64,000 nucleotides of DNA. Origin: Schizonepeta tenuifolia (taxonomy: Eukaryota > Streptophyta > Magnoliopsida > Lamiales > Lamiaceae). The stretch covers positions 85,690,607 to 85,754,606 of the forward strand of contig CM055955.1 of assembly GCA_029490685.1 (NCBI GenBank), in the 5' to 3' direction. Shown in pieces: positions 1 to 9,883 of this stretch; the first letter of the stretch is position 1, and each line of letters opens with the position of its first letter. The position numbers and the translations under genes were made by a program. The notes beneath the pieces were generated by a model. It was not told where the DNA came from and searched no databases. It saw nothing but the letters and a program-made list of their open reading frames with translations.

Positions 1-429
1 GTTTTGCATTCTTGATTTCATTCTCTTTCCTTTACAGGTAAATTGTCCAGATTTAATTCTCATTCCTTTACACTAATAGATTTAATTCATGATTTTATTC
101 CTTAACAAATTTAATTCCTTAACAGAAAAGTAATTTCTTAACAAATTGAATTCCTGTCCAGATTTACTTCCTTTAACAAATTTGATTCCTCAATTCATTT
201 AACACGATTTATTTATTAAGAGATTTAAGCCATTCAAAAATTTAATGAAAACTGTAGGGATATTTAATTTCATAAAACAGTGTTGGCATACTAATTTACT
301 TAATCACGATAAAAAAACATCTGAAAATGCATTATGAAAAATAAACCAAGCCATGAATGAACCTATATTTATTTACATGTAAAGGTGTTTTCTAATGCAA
401 TAATTAACAAAAGTAATCCAATGTCATTA
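1..429. other. AT-rich unclassified DNA
   Basis: No coding region, repeat boundary or RNA gene is recognisable. The first 240 bases repeat short variants of a 'tttaattcctta'-like phrase, so this could be decayed low-complexity repeat. Confidence 0.5.
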
Positions 430-526
430 GCACTACCCTTTTCTCCCACCCACTTCACCTTTACCAACTTTCTTACTCTTTATGCCGAACAGTAAATGGG
501 ACTTTAAAAAAATGGACGGAGGGAGT
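430..526 (-). mobile_element. possible Stowaway-like MITE terminus
   Basis: Read on the minus strand, the sequence begins with actccctccgtcc, the terminal word typical of Stowaway (Tc1/mariner-derived) MITEs in plants, followed by an aaagtcccatt-like stretch also usual in that family. The opposite inverted terminus is not visible, so this is at most a truncated copy. It directly abuts the copia fragment that follows. Confidence 0.4.
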
Positions 527-1649
527 ATTTCCTTAGGCTGCAAGTCAAGCAGTCGCCAAAAGAAATTTTCATCAATCAGTCCAAGTACACCAAGGAACTC
601 ATCAGCAAGTTCAGAATGGATACAAGCAGGATAAAAAAGATCCTGATGAACACGAACTAGAAGATCGAACCTGGCCAAGAGGGAAAGCCAGTCGATACAA
701 AGAAATATAGAGGCATCATCGGTTCGCTGCTCTATCTGACTGCAAGTCGTCCAGACATCTCCTATGCAATCGGAGTCTGTGCAAGATTCCAAGTTGAGCC
801 TAGGGAAGCTCACATGCAAGCAGCGAAGAATATCATCAAGTACGTGAAAGGCCCAGTTCACATGGGACTGTGGTACCCAACTCATGATAACATTGAACTA
901 ACCGGCTACTCTGACGTAGACCTAGCTGGTGACAAAGTTGATAAGAAGTCAACTTCAGGATACTATCAGTTTACGGGAAGCAAGTTAGTTTCTTGGTTCT
1001 CAAAGAAGCAGGTGTGTGTCGCCACTTCCACATCTAAATCGTAGTACATGGTAATAGGCAGTTGCTACATGCAAATTCTTTGGCTAAAGCAGCAGCTTAA
1101 AGACTATGAAGTGGAGATAGGCCAAGTACCAATCTTCTGTGACAGCTCAAGTGTTATAGTGATCACGCTGAATCAAGTTCATCATTCGAGGACAAAGCAC
1201 ATCGACATTAGGCATCACTTCATACGTGATCATGTCGAAAAGAAGGATGTCATTGTTGAGAAAATTCATACATGGTAGCATGCAGTTGCTGCATACAAAT
1301 TCTCTGGCTGAAGCAACAACTCAGAGACTATGAAGTGGAGACAGGCTAAGTACCAATGTTCTGTGACAGCTCAAGTGCTATAGCAATCACGCAGAATACC
1401 GGTTCATCATTCAAGGACAAAGCACATCGACATTAGGCATCACTTCCTATGTGATCATGTTGAAAAAAAAGATGTCATTGTTGACAAAATTCATACTGAC
1501 ATTCAAAGAGCTAATATCTTCACAAAGCCTTTGGTGCAGTCGCGATTGATTATGTTGTGTCAACTCCTTGGATTTCTGGACCCAACTGAAGATGAAGCCA
1601 AGAAGATGGAGATCACAAGTTGAGGGGGAATCTCAACTTGAGGGGGAAG
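527..1649 (+). pseudogene. Ty1/copia (SIRE-like) pol 3' end: RT C-terminus and RNase H, broken
   Basis: This is the 3' end of a copia polyprotein: the end of reverse transcriptase and the RNase H domain. The conceptual translation starts at FLRLQVKQ (family usual FLGLQVKQ), continues through LLYLTASRPDISYA and the RNase H motif GYSDVDLAGDKVDKKSTSGY (about 901-960), then QILWLKQQL, HSRTKHIDIRHHFIRDHV and IFTKPL near 1530. Stops interrupt it near 649 and at 1042-1044, and the RNase H end is duplicated in tandem. It ends at two polypurine runs (ttgagggggaa and ttgagggggaag, 1619-1648), the usual priming tract before a copia 3' LTR. Gag, protease, integrase and most of RT are absent, so it is a 5'-truncated relic. 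Confidence 0.85.
1046..1495 (+). repeat. tandem duplication (about 225 bp x 2) in copia RNase H
   Basis: The segment from acatggta at 1046 recurs from 1270; both copies run through the QILWLKQQL and HSRTKHIDIRHHF coding stretches and end with aaaattcata. Copy two carries extra stops and small indels relative to copy one, so the duplication followed or accompanied loss of function. Confidence 0.75.
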
Positions 1650-1989
1650 TGTTCGAGTCTGTACTCACCCGACAGTTCGAAGGGAAGATAGAGTCAAACC
1701 TCGACTGAACACACGATTTTGAGTCAGTCGAGTCTGTGCTGAACTAAGGAGACAGTCATGTTCCATGCCGATTGAGAGGTATTTATGTATTAACTCGTTC
1801 CTTAGTAATTAATGCGTGTGTTTTAAAATAAATTCAAACATCCACTAACGAGTTATTCTGACATTAAAACGCCCTGTGGTGGCATTCAATGCAAAGCTGG
1901 TCTTAATCTGTAGACTATGCTTTTTAGGCCGTGACTAGGTTGACATAGAAACATATATACTCCTCACACGCACAAGTGATTCTCACAGC
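1650..1989 (+). mobile_element. candidate copia 3' LTR (about 340 bp)
   Basis: Immediately after the polypurine tract the sequence begins TGTTCGAGTC, a good LTR start, and the first plausible CA end is at ctcaca near 1989. The matching 5' LTR is not in the window, so the right boundary is a guess. Confidence 0.45.
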
Positions 1990-3242
1990 CAATGAGTTGT
2001 CCAATTACTGTAATTCCTGGTGCAGCTTTTGCGAAATGTCTCTTATTATTAGTTAATTTTTGCTCTGTCCTAGATGAGGATGACGAAATTGTTGACAGCA
2101 TGCCACTAAAGAAACAAAAAATAGCGAAGAAGAATGTTGGGAAGCCCTTGAGACAAAATGAGATGATATCAGCTAAAACAATGAGAAATCTTGAAAAGAC
2201 AGAGAAATAGTTGAAGAGTCGAGCTTTGGCCACGTACAAAATATGAAGATTTATTGAGTGGTCGTCGAGGATAACATATTGACTTATGCACGAAATGATA
2301 TTGTGGATAGAAGAAACGATGTGCATCGTGTCGTTGGATTCTCTATTGGTGGGCAGTTGATAAAGAAGATCGATATGTAGGACACATTAATTCTGTATGA
2401 CCAATGGAAAGCTTTCTAAACAATACACGGTGTAATGCATAATACAAACAGTGTAATGCACAAATGTACACAATGTAATGCATATATCAGTGTGTAATGA
2501 TTTAGGCATCAATTTATTAGTACTAGTATTTATGCATTATTTGGTAGAGATCAATTCTTTAATTATTAATGGTTTTGGTTATGTAGTTTGAGTAATAGTA
2601 TATATTGACATTGTATGAAAATTGAGCAGTGTCATGCTAAATTTGTATATTATCATAAATTTTGTTAGGTCGAATATAATATAATGCATAAATATAAACA
2701 TTATGATATATAAATACTATATATGTAATACATTCATTGTGATATCGCGTTGACACACTAACAATAGTTTGCAACACAAAAAATGTTATAATGAACGATA
2801 TTGCATGACAAAAAAATACACGTCTTCTAAAAAACACACACAATGTAATGTATAAATCTAAACAATATCATGTAAAACAACAATATAATGAATAATACGA
2901 AATATAAAAAAACATAGACAATGTAGTGCATAATTTAAACAATCTAATGCAGAAACACCATATATGTAATGCATTAATTATGGTAATGTATCTTTTCCTA
3001 TTATTTGAATTAATATTTTCGTCGTGATGGATCAACTAAATCGTGTTGATGCAAAAGTTGTATCTAGAACATCAAGTAACAAATACGAATACAATATATG
3101 TAACACATTATCATCAATCTTGAAGACATTTGCAGCCTCAGTAGTGGTCATCTTAATGATACAACAAACACTTACAACAAATACAATTTCTTGCTATAAA
3201 TATGTGAATATGTTGTTGGTATTTACAAAGGCAACATGTTTC
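1990..3242. other. unclassified AT-rich DNA with recurrent TAATGCAT-like words
   Basis: I recognise no gene. From about 2400 to 2990 the words 'taatgcata' and 'aatgtaatgca' recur irregularly, as they do inside the TIR elements at 36811-38772. This suggests it is the interior of a related element whose right end is at about 4415. The short open frame at 1992-2210 (72 codons) resembles nothing I know. Confidence 0.4.
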
Positions 3243-3621
3243 TCAATTGATAACTTTGTCTGAAGATTTGGGAAGTCTAAAGATTAGAGTCATCCTTAAA
3301 GCTAAACTTAACATGTATATATCGTTGTGCATCCATGTCACTCCCAAAATGCATGAAAAAGGCAATCTTGAGAATGCAATCTTGGCCTCATTGCTTGTGA
3401 AATTCAAGCCGATGCAGATTTTGGGGCCGTATTTTAAAAAGAGGAAGACCATGCCATTGTTGTTAGTAGCTGCAACATCTTTTGCAAATCTCTCTAGTTT
3501 GAACACATGTGAATCTCTTCCCTTGATTTCTTGATTCGTGTGTAGTGCTAGCTAGAGTTGGGATGTGAAACTCCATGTTGGTTGGAAATTCATATTTTCC
3601 AATGTTCACTCTTTCACAAAC
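3243..3621 (-). pseudogene. cytochrome P450 C-terminal fragment (CYP72-clan-like), pseudogene
   Basis: Read on the minus strand this encodes the last part of a microsomal P450 monooxygenase. In order I see GKYEFPTNMEFHIPTLA (the stretch before the PERF region), a frameshift near 3557, then GRDSHVFKLERF (PERF motif with P replaced by L), and the haem-binding loop YGPKICIG, where consensus FxxGxRxCxG keeps the cysteine ligand but has Lys for Arg and lacks the leading Phe. Next comes NFTSNEAKIAFSRL, usual for the CYP72 clan, and a degenerate C-terminus ending at a stop at 3243. The I-helix, ExxR and N-terminal anchor are absent. Clan assignment is from family knowledge; the subfamily is uncertain. 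It sits between repeat sequences, so it may be a fragment carried by a transposon. Confidence 0.7.
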
Positions 3622-4339
3622 AACTAATTAAAAAATTGAAAACAGTTAATATATTGCACAATTAATTCATAGTTGAGATAATGCATTAACAACCATAACC
3701 AGATGCAGAAAAGTATCCCACATAGAGCATTAATTAAATAATAATAACATACTTAACAATATCAATATTTTCAATGGAGGCATACTCATACATGCGAATT
3801 TAATTTTTGAAGGATTGTTAAATCACTACATATTTGAATATAACAGAAATAGAAACTAAGAACTCGCTACGATCGATAGGACATAATATTGTGCAATAAA
3901 CCAGCTCCAATCACCATCTCAATCAATTAACGATCATTTTAACAGAATCAATGCATAGATATCGAAATTAAGCATGTTGATGCAAAGTATTTTCACAAAA
4001 ACTGGACATAAAATAAAATTTGAGACTCACAGCAATCAACAATCAGTGGAAATAAGTATGTTTAAATTGGGGAAATTAAGTGTAACCTGAAACTTTCACC
4101 ATCTTGAGCGTCTCTTTAAATGCACAATTAATTGAGAGAGCGAGTGATATTGAGAAACCCAGATGAATTATGGTTCACGTTGCAAAACAAAAGAAGTAGA
4201 GTAGAAAACCGTAAGAAAAGAAAAAAGAGGAATGAAATGTATGAACTAATTTACAAGCTTAGCGCGTAGGAATTTTGTGGAATTACTGAATACCCTTAAT
4301 GAAGTGTAACTTAATTAAAATGTGAAATTCAATACCAAC
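3622..4339. other. unclassified AT-rich DNA
   Basis: No further P450 exon, RNA gene or repeat boundary could be recognised here. Confidence 0.5.
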
Positions 4340-4415
4340 CTTAGATCAAGATAAATCAAGAGTTTAGATTAGTTCCTATTTCCTACATAAAATGGAGTTC
4401 ATTTATGATCCTCTA
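4340..4415 (-). mobile_element. right end of a TA-targeting TIR element
   Basis: On the minus strand the terminus reads tagaggatcataaatgaact and continues into a 'tatgtaggaaataggaacta'-type stretch. It matches the termini of the elements at 38425, 38492 and 44077. A TA microsatellite follows directly. The left end was not found; the element may extend back through the P450 fragment to the TAATGCAT-rich DNA near 2400. Confidence 0.5.
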
Positions 4416-4434
4416 CATATATATATATATATAG

Positions 4435-4487
<53 letters not shown>
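4416..4487. repeat. (TA)n(GA)n microsatellite
   Basis: Alternating TA for roughly 35 bases followed by alternating GA for roughly 30 bases, located exactly between two inverted-repeat element ends. Confidence 0.9.
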
Positions 4488-4491
<4 letters not shown>

Positions 4492-4815
4492 CCCCATTAC
4501 TAGCCATTCTTCCCTTATCATTTTAAATTTTAGCCAGTGCCTTTATTTTTTTAAATTTTAGCCATTTTTTCAAATTTTGGACATTTATACCCTTTTCTCT
4601 CTTTTCACTTTTGTTTGTTTTGTTAGTCTACTTCTCTATCTCTTTTCTCCTCTTCATTATTATTCTTCATCCTTCACCTTCCTTCCACCATCCTCTTCTC
4701 GGCGTCGCCACCACCTTCTCTGTCAACCTCCTCCTCTTCTCTCCGCCTTTCTTCTCTATTTCGCTTCCTCCTCTTCTCTCTGCCACCACCACCTCCTCCG
4801 CTTCTTCCTCTTCTC

Positions 4816-4869
<54 letters not shown>

Positions 4870-5452
4870 TCTTCTTAAGATCTGTAAATTTCGACAGCTT
4901 TGACCCTCATCGCCACCACCTATAGGCACGATCCCGACCTCGCCGCCGCCATCTACCTCCCCTACTACGTCGCCACAACTCCGACAACGAATTTACCCTC
5001 ACCACCACCGCAAAGAAAAGAGAGACAATGAGAGGAAATGAATCGTGTATCCCCCGAACCTCGATTTACAGCGATGGCACCGGAATTTCTGAAAAACCAG
5101 TTGCGTCGCCACCACCACTTAAGATCTGGATTTTTTTTTTATTATTTCACAATTAAGTTTTTGTTACTGATCAAATTTTTGTGTGTTACTGATCAAAAAG
5201 TTGTGTGTTTTTTTTGTTAAGTCAAAAAATATTATGTGTGTTTTTTTTGTTCAGTCACAAAAAAAAATATTTGCTTTGTTTCTTTTGTTCAGTCACAATG
5301 TTTTTTTTTTTGTTCAGTCACAATAAGAGTTTGTTTTTTTGTTCAATCACAAAAAAATTTGTGAACTCCGGCAACGACGGTGGTGGCTGCGACTGAGACG
5401 ATTTTTTTTCGTTTAGTCACAAATTTTTTTTTTGACCACTGGTGATTGCGGT
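4480..5452. mobile_element. left arm of an inverted-repeat (foldback-like) element
   Basis: The start gagagaaatacccc and the blocks cattcttcc and ttttaaattttagcc correspond to the reverse complement of 36640-36792 (gagagaaatttaagagtag, cattcttagc, ttttaaattttagcc). The two ends of this interrupted element are therefore imperfect inverted repeats flanked by TA arrays. The interior is a C/T-rich stretch with (CT)n at about 4811-4866, a GC-rich piece with repeated cgccaccacc, and T-run repeats ending in cagtcacaa. No transposase is present. The long open frames at 4577-4925 are low-complexity Ser/Leu readings of the CT run and not genes. Confidence 0.45.
5205..5430 (+). repeat. degenerate tandem repeat, unit 'T-run + gttcagtcacaa + A-run'
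   Basis: Five to six imperfect units of tttttgttcagtcacaaaaa spaced about 35-45 bases. Diverged units of the same kind occur in the right arm (atgagtcacaaaaaaaa at about 36465 and again near 36530), supporting that both arms belong to one element. Confidence 0.7.
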
Positions 5453-5998
5453 TGATATGAACCTCGACGCTAGCAGAAGACTTGAATTCGATAAACAAAT
5501 GATGGAGATCCCAAAACCTCTGAATCAGTTTCTCGAAGTGAATTAGGCGTACGTCTGTTTCCTAAAACCCAACAATAAGACGACATAGCAACTCGGGGAT
5601 GATGAATGACACACAACAAGGGATGGTTTGCTCACTGATTCGCCGATAATTGAATTCAACTTGATTCGAACAAGAAGAACTCGAAAACTCTCAAGAGAGA
5701 TTCAAAACTCACGTTTTGATTAATAATAATAGTCTGATTTTCATTCATGACAATGGCCCCTATATATAGGGTGCTAATTCTAACCTTACTAGGAAACTAA
5801 AAATGGAAAATAACTCCTAATCTAATAAGGAAACAAATTGTTAGTCTAAACAAGGTATATACTCAAATCTGACTCAACTAAGGCCCAATTTCAGCAATCC
5901 TAACATAACCCATGAAAATATTAAAATAAAAATAAATAAAAGATTCGATTAAATAGCCCACATATGCAACGGAACTTGGGCCTCCATGGATCGCATCA
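5453..5998 (-). mobile_element. E0 3' LTR
   Basis: On the minus strand it starts tgatgcgatccatggaggcc and ends ...ggttcatatca. It is near-identical to 35878-36425. The last codons of the E0 reading frame (DLRINPFQEEGNDA) run through the purine tract at its edge. Confidence 0.85.
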
Positions 5999-7083
5999 TT
6001 CCCCTCCTCTTGAAAGGGATTTATCCTCAAATCCATGTCATCAATCGAAATGTCGGGATCAAAAACTAAATCCTTTCTCCTTGCAAGAAATGATGCAAGA
6101 AACGATGCAAGAAATGAATCTTGGACCAAATTTGTTCTCCCTTGTGCCACCTTCTTCTTCTTCTTCTTCTTCTTCTTTGATTCTAACTCCTTGTGATTCT
6201 TGAACACAAAGAAGTTATTGTTTAAACTATCATCATGCTTCACTTCTCTAGCAGACAACCAAGATTGCTCCAATCGTACATATGTTGCATGTATTGGTAC
6301 AACCATACTATTTACTTCATCATTCAACCATGGTACCTTATTATCGTTGACGTGACAACTCATGAAGACCTTCTCTTGCTGCACCTCTTCAACGCACTTA
6401 GCTTGCGTTGAAACTTTTGCCTCCAAAGCAATTCGATTAGATACTTCAAGCACATCATCACATGAATTCTCCAATTTCGGCTTCTCAGAATTAACCGCAT
6501 CATCTTTCACATCAATATCTACATAAACTTCGAGCACCAACTCCCTTGGACATTCCTCGTCTTTGGAATCAACCACGACTTCAACTTCAACCACTATCTC
6601 TTTTTGATCGTCTATGGGATTAACCACGCCATCAAGTTCACTCACCATCTCACTTTGATTTGGACAATGAGTTCTTCGATTGGAATTGGACATGTCTGCG
6701 GATATCTGCTTTGGCAAGGACTGATTCTCTTCAATGATCCAATTATTCCATGTCCTTCCAAGATATGATCTATGATCATGTTTCTTTTGGATTGATGGTA
6801 TATTTTGCAACTTGATATCCTCACGATCACTTGCTCCACCCCGCCTTCATTTATTGCTACAAAATTGTCGATATGCATTCTTGCAGTCTTCCACATAAGA
6901 TTTCTTCTCTTCTTTTATCAAACTCGTATGAGGATGCCTACGTGGAAGAAACAACTTCTGAGTTTTACTCTTCTGAGATTGCTCTATTCGATCTAACCTC
7001 TCATGTAAAGGCTTAATCTCATTCTTTACAAATCTCTGCATCTTTTCCACCATATATGTCAAATCGAATCCAGCCATACTCAT
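5878..7083 (-). pseudogene. E0 gag-start/pol-end fusion ORF, about 400 codons with one nonsense codon
   Basis: Read on the minus strand from ATG at 7083, one frame runs to 5878 with a single in-frame TGA near 6847. The N-terminal part (MSMAGFDLTYMVEKMQRF, then LHERLDRIEQSQ) looks like a coiled-coil gag start, and DIKLQNIPSIQKKHDHRSYL matches the start of gypsy gag (usual form IKLKIPxFQGKNDPEAYL). A novel acidic middle with many Glu/Asp/Val residues follows, then a poly-Lys run near 6140-6175, and it ends in DLRINPFQEEGNDA, which resembles the extreme C-terminus of chromovirus pol. Protease, RT, RNase H and integrase are all missing. It therefore looks like a deletion derivative mobilised in trans. 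The function of the middle segment is unknown. Confidence 0.6.
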
Positions 7084-7369
7084 AATGATTGATCAAAAGA
7101 CAAACCATCAATGAATTTTCGTTTTATTTTTTTTTAACTCACAGGATGTAGTTTCATATATGGGAGATATGGATATGGAAGATATATGGAAAGACTCGGA
7201 TAATAGTAAGATATGATAGACTCGGGTATGGTAAAATATGTAAATATGGTAAGATATGATAATATTTAGACAGATAATATATATATATATATGGTAGATA
7301 TATATGGTAGATATATATGGTAGATATGGAAAAATATATATGGAAGATATGGAAGGATATATATATGTG
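7084..7369. repeat. E0 leader part with (gatatggna)n / TA-rich repeat
   Basis: The E0 interior before T1 consists of irregular repeats of agatatgg and atatatggtag with a TA run at about 7276-7290. The same repeat continues on the other side of T1 at 35581-35680, confirming that T1 inserted into it. Confidence 0.7.
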
Positions 7370-8997
7370 TGTAATACCTCGATTTTTAATAACGTGATTA
7401 ATTAATTTTAATAAGGACTTTTGCATTCTTAGGGAGCAATTAATTAAATTGATTAGGTATTATTAATCAAGGGAATATTACTTCAATTAAAGTTGGACCA
7501 AATAAAATAATGAGTTATGGGCCTAAAAATAAGTTTAATTAGTAGAATTTTTAGTTGGGCCATATTTTTACTTTCATTCACTTATTATTAGTAATAAAAT
7601 AAGCCCAGCCCTCTTTAAAATCTACAAAGCCCATAATAGAGAAGAGTAATAAAATACTAAAATTTTTTTGATGGTGAAATCAGCCACACAAGTAAATCTT
7701 CCTTTTCTGATTCTGGTAAGTAAGAATTGTGGTAAAAAAATAAGGCATGCACGTCGTCTTGTCTCCAAGCTCATCCAGAAGATAAAAATCACAAACTCAT
7801 TTCAGCCATAACACAACTCACTCTCACTAAATTCTCTAGCTGAAGAACAAATATACAAACAAACCAAAAACACAAAACTCTCGATCAAGCATGGAGCTTC
7901 GCTAATCTCATTTTCCATTGCACCGAAATATCTCAATTTCAATCAGTAAGTTTCCCAACTCAAGCCAAACTTCTCCATCATATTCACCTGTAAAAACAAC
8001 ATAATTTGATCATCCTTTTTAATTCAATGCATTTGTCAAAACAAGAACATTGAAACCAGAGAAGAAGTTCTACTAGTTATTTAAGGATTTCTGCAACAGA
8101 AAGAGCCACAACTCCTTTCGCTAAACTAAGGTACCCAAACTCTTTTTTTTTTTTTTTATCATTCAAATTCTATAGTCAGCAACTAACATATAGAAAAAAA
8201 TTAAAAAATTACTCCATTCTCAACCAAAATGCTAATCTGTAAACCAAATCAAGAACCTAGAATCACTAGATATTGTTAAGAATGAAGCATAATTTACATC
8301 AGGGACGTTGTCTTGTATCTTTTTCTTTTTATCCTCTGACTTGATGTCAAGCCTTTTTGTCGTAGAGCCTTGTACGCCGACTGCGTTAGAGATTAGAGAG
8401 AGAAGATGGTGGACGAGTCGAGAAGGCAGAAGCGACGACAACCTTGCTAGTGTTTACCGAGCTCCTTTTCTTCTGTGAGCCTATTTCAGAGGGAAAGGGT
8501 GCTGCATCAATGGCGGGAACAACGGCATGATGGCCGAATTTTTATTTTTATTTTGAAAGAAAAGAGGGATGAAGAAAATAAAGAAATTATTAGGAATCTG
8601 GTGGTTAATTTATAACTTTATAAGCTGTAATTCAAAGAAATTGAGAATGAGAAGGGCATCTAAGACTCACCCAGTGAAGGCATAAACCAACCAAGGCATG
8701 CAGCTCGTTACTACCGGACGCCCGTTTGGCCAAAGGAGGAAGTGACGGTGGTTTTTCAAGGCCGCTGCCGTTTGGCCAAACAGAGGCAGCGGCGTTTCAG
8801 TTGAAGGTGTACGGAGACGGAGCAATCGGCACACTGCGACGACGACGAAGACCCCTGCCGCCACCGCTGATGTATTCTGAGGTGGAGAGCAAAGAAAAAC
8901 AAGTGGAGGAATATGCCAAACCAGAAAGGGGAGGTGATTTTATTTTAGATTTTTCGATTTGGGGATCTAGGGATTGAGATCTAGTGGTGTTCGTATG
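7370..8997 (+). mobile_element. T1 5' LTR, left part
   Basis: It aligns with 30597-32221 of the 3' LTR and stops exactly at gtatg, where T2 begins; the remainder resumes at 22579/22584. The GC-rich stretch 8720-8880 contains a 9-bp stem GCCGCTGCC...GGCAGCGGC with the palindrome gtttggccaaac in its loop. Confidence 0.9.
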
Positions 8998-9338
8998 TGT
9001 CACAGCCCCAAATCCCGAGGGACGGCAAAGCCGGGGTGCGATTAGGGATTGGATTAAAGAAGCGGGGAAGAAGAGGGAATAAAATAAATAAACACAATAA
9101 CTAAACAACAACTGATATCTATGAACAGACTTTATTAAAAGAAAGAGAGTCGACCTCGAAGGATCGCTCGACAGAGTTGTTCTCAAAAGAAACTAAGTTC
9201 AAAGTACAGGACTTAGACCCAAAAAGATATACATTGACACAAAAAGAGTTTGGCAGCGGAAAACGTAGAACTAGAACCCTACTGTTCTTCTTCCTATTCA
9301 CAACCTTCTACTCAACCTCCGCCACTCCCGTCACTCAA

Positions 9339-9392
9339 CCTGCACATTTTATAAAACATATGCAGGGCTAAGTATAAACATACTTTGTGGGC
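9339..9392 (-). promoter_or_regulatory. conserved double hairpin in LTR (T2 3' LTR)
   Basis: On the minus strand: aaagtatgtttatactta stem-loop followed by cctgca...tgcagg stem-loop. It lies about 340 bases from the LTR end. The same arrangement is present in seven other LTRs of this window. Confidence 0.5.
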
Positions 9393-9873
9393 ACATTGCC
9401 GAAAACATATCATAAAGTATAGATTAATCAGGCATCTTATTAAGTAGCGCATCAGGGTTTTTCATCAAATGCCCGTATCTACTAAACATTTTCTTTCTTT
9501 TCGCAATAGCTTGCGCAAGCCTTTACAGATGTTACGTTCAACTTGCCCAACTTCTGTTTCAACGCCGGGGGAGAGTATACTTCTTCCGCGTACGTTCTAT
9601 TCACCGCGGCTGGCTACCCCTCAACATAGTACCACACACAGCGGCTACCGTGTACACTAAACCCTGGAAAATCCTTACGGTTAACTCAGCGGTCCGATCG
9701 ATTAGTTAAACCCCATTTGGCTAACTCAGAAAGGCACAAGAGAACTCACATAAAACAAAGTATTTTCATGCCTTGATAATCACTTTAAAACACAGTTATA
9801 AAGCGATAAGTAAACATTTTCAAGCATCGCTCATTTGATTTGATATATAGAAAAGCCCACACATTTTTGATAG

Positions 9874-9883
9874 AAAGCCCACC
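9874..9883 (-). promoter_or_regulatory. conserved LTR word GGTGGGCTTT (T2 3' LTR)
   Basis: This exact word recurs at about 865-885 bases from the end in the T1, T2, T3, T4 and T5 LTRs (1055 in L4), often followed by a TATA-like run. A core-promoter role is my inference. Confidence 0.35.

Noticed and set aside
1992..2326. Open frames on both strands around 2000-2300
   Set aside because: Short, mutually overlapping, no motif; too weak to call a gene.
4577..4925. Two overlapping open frames of more than 100 codons
   Set aside because: They are Ser/Leu/Phe low-complexity readings of a CT-rich stretch and microsatellite; no domain.
8640..8990. Host gene exon inside the T1 LTR because of GC-rich sequence
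   Set aside because: Present in both T1 LTRs with frame-disrupting differences and no recognisable protein; kept only as a structural note.
9177..9660. Short open frames repeated at 9177-9660 and 19582-20086
   Set aside because: They are the two T2 LTR copies; being duplicated reflects the LTR pair and not conserved coding.
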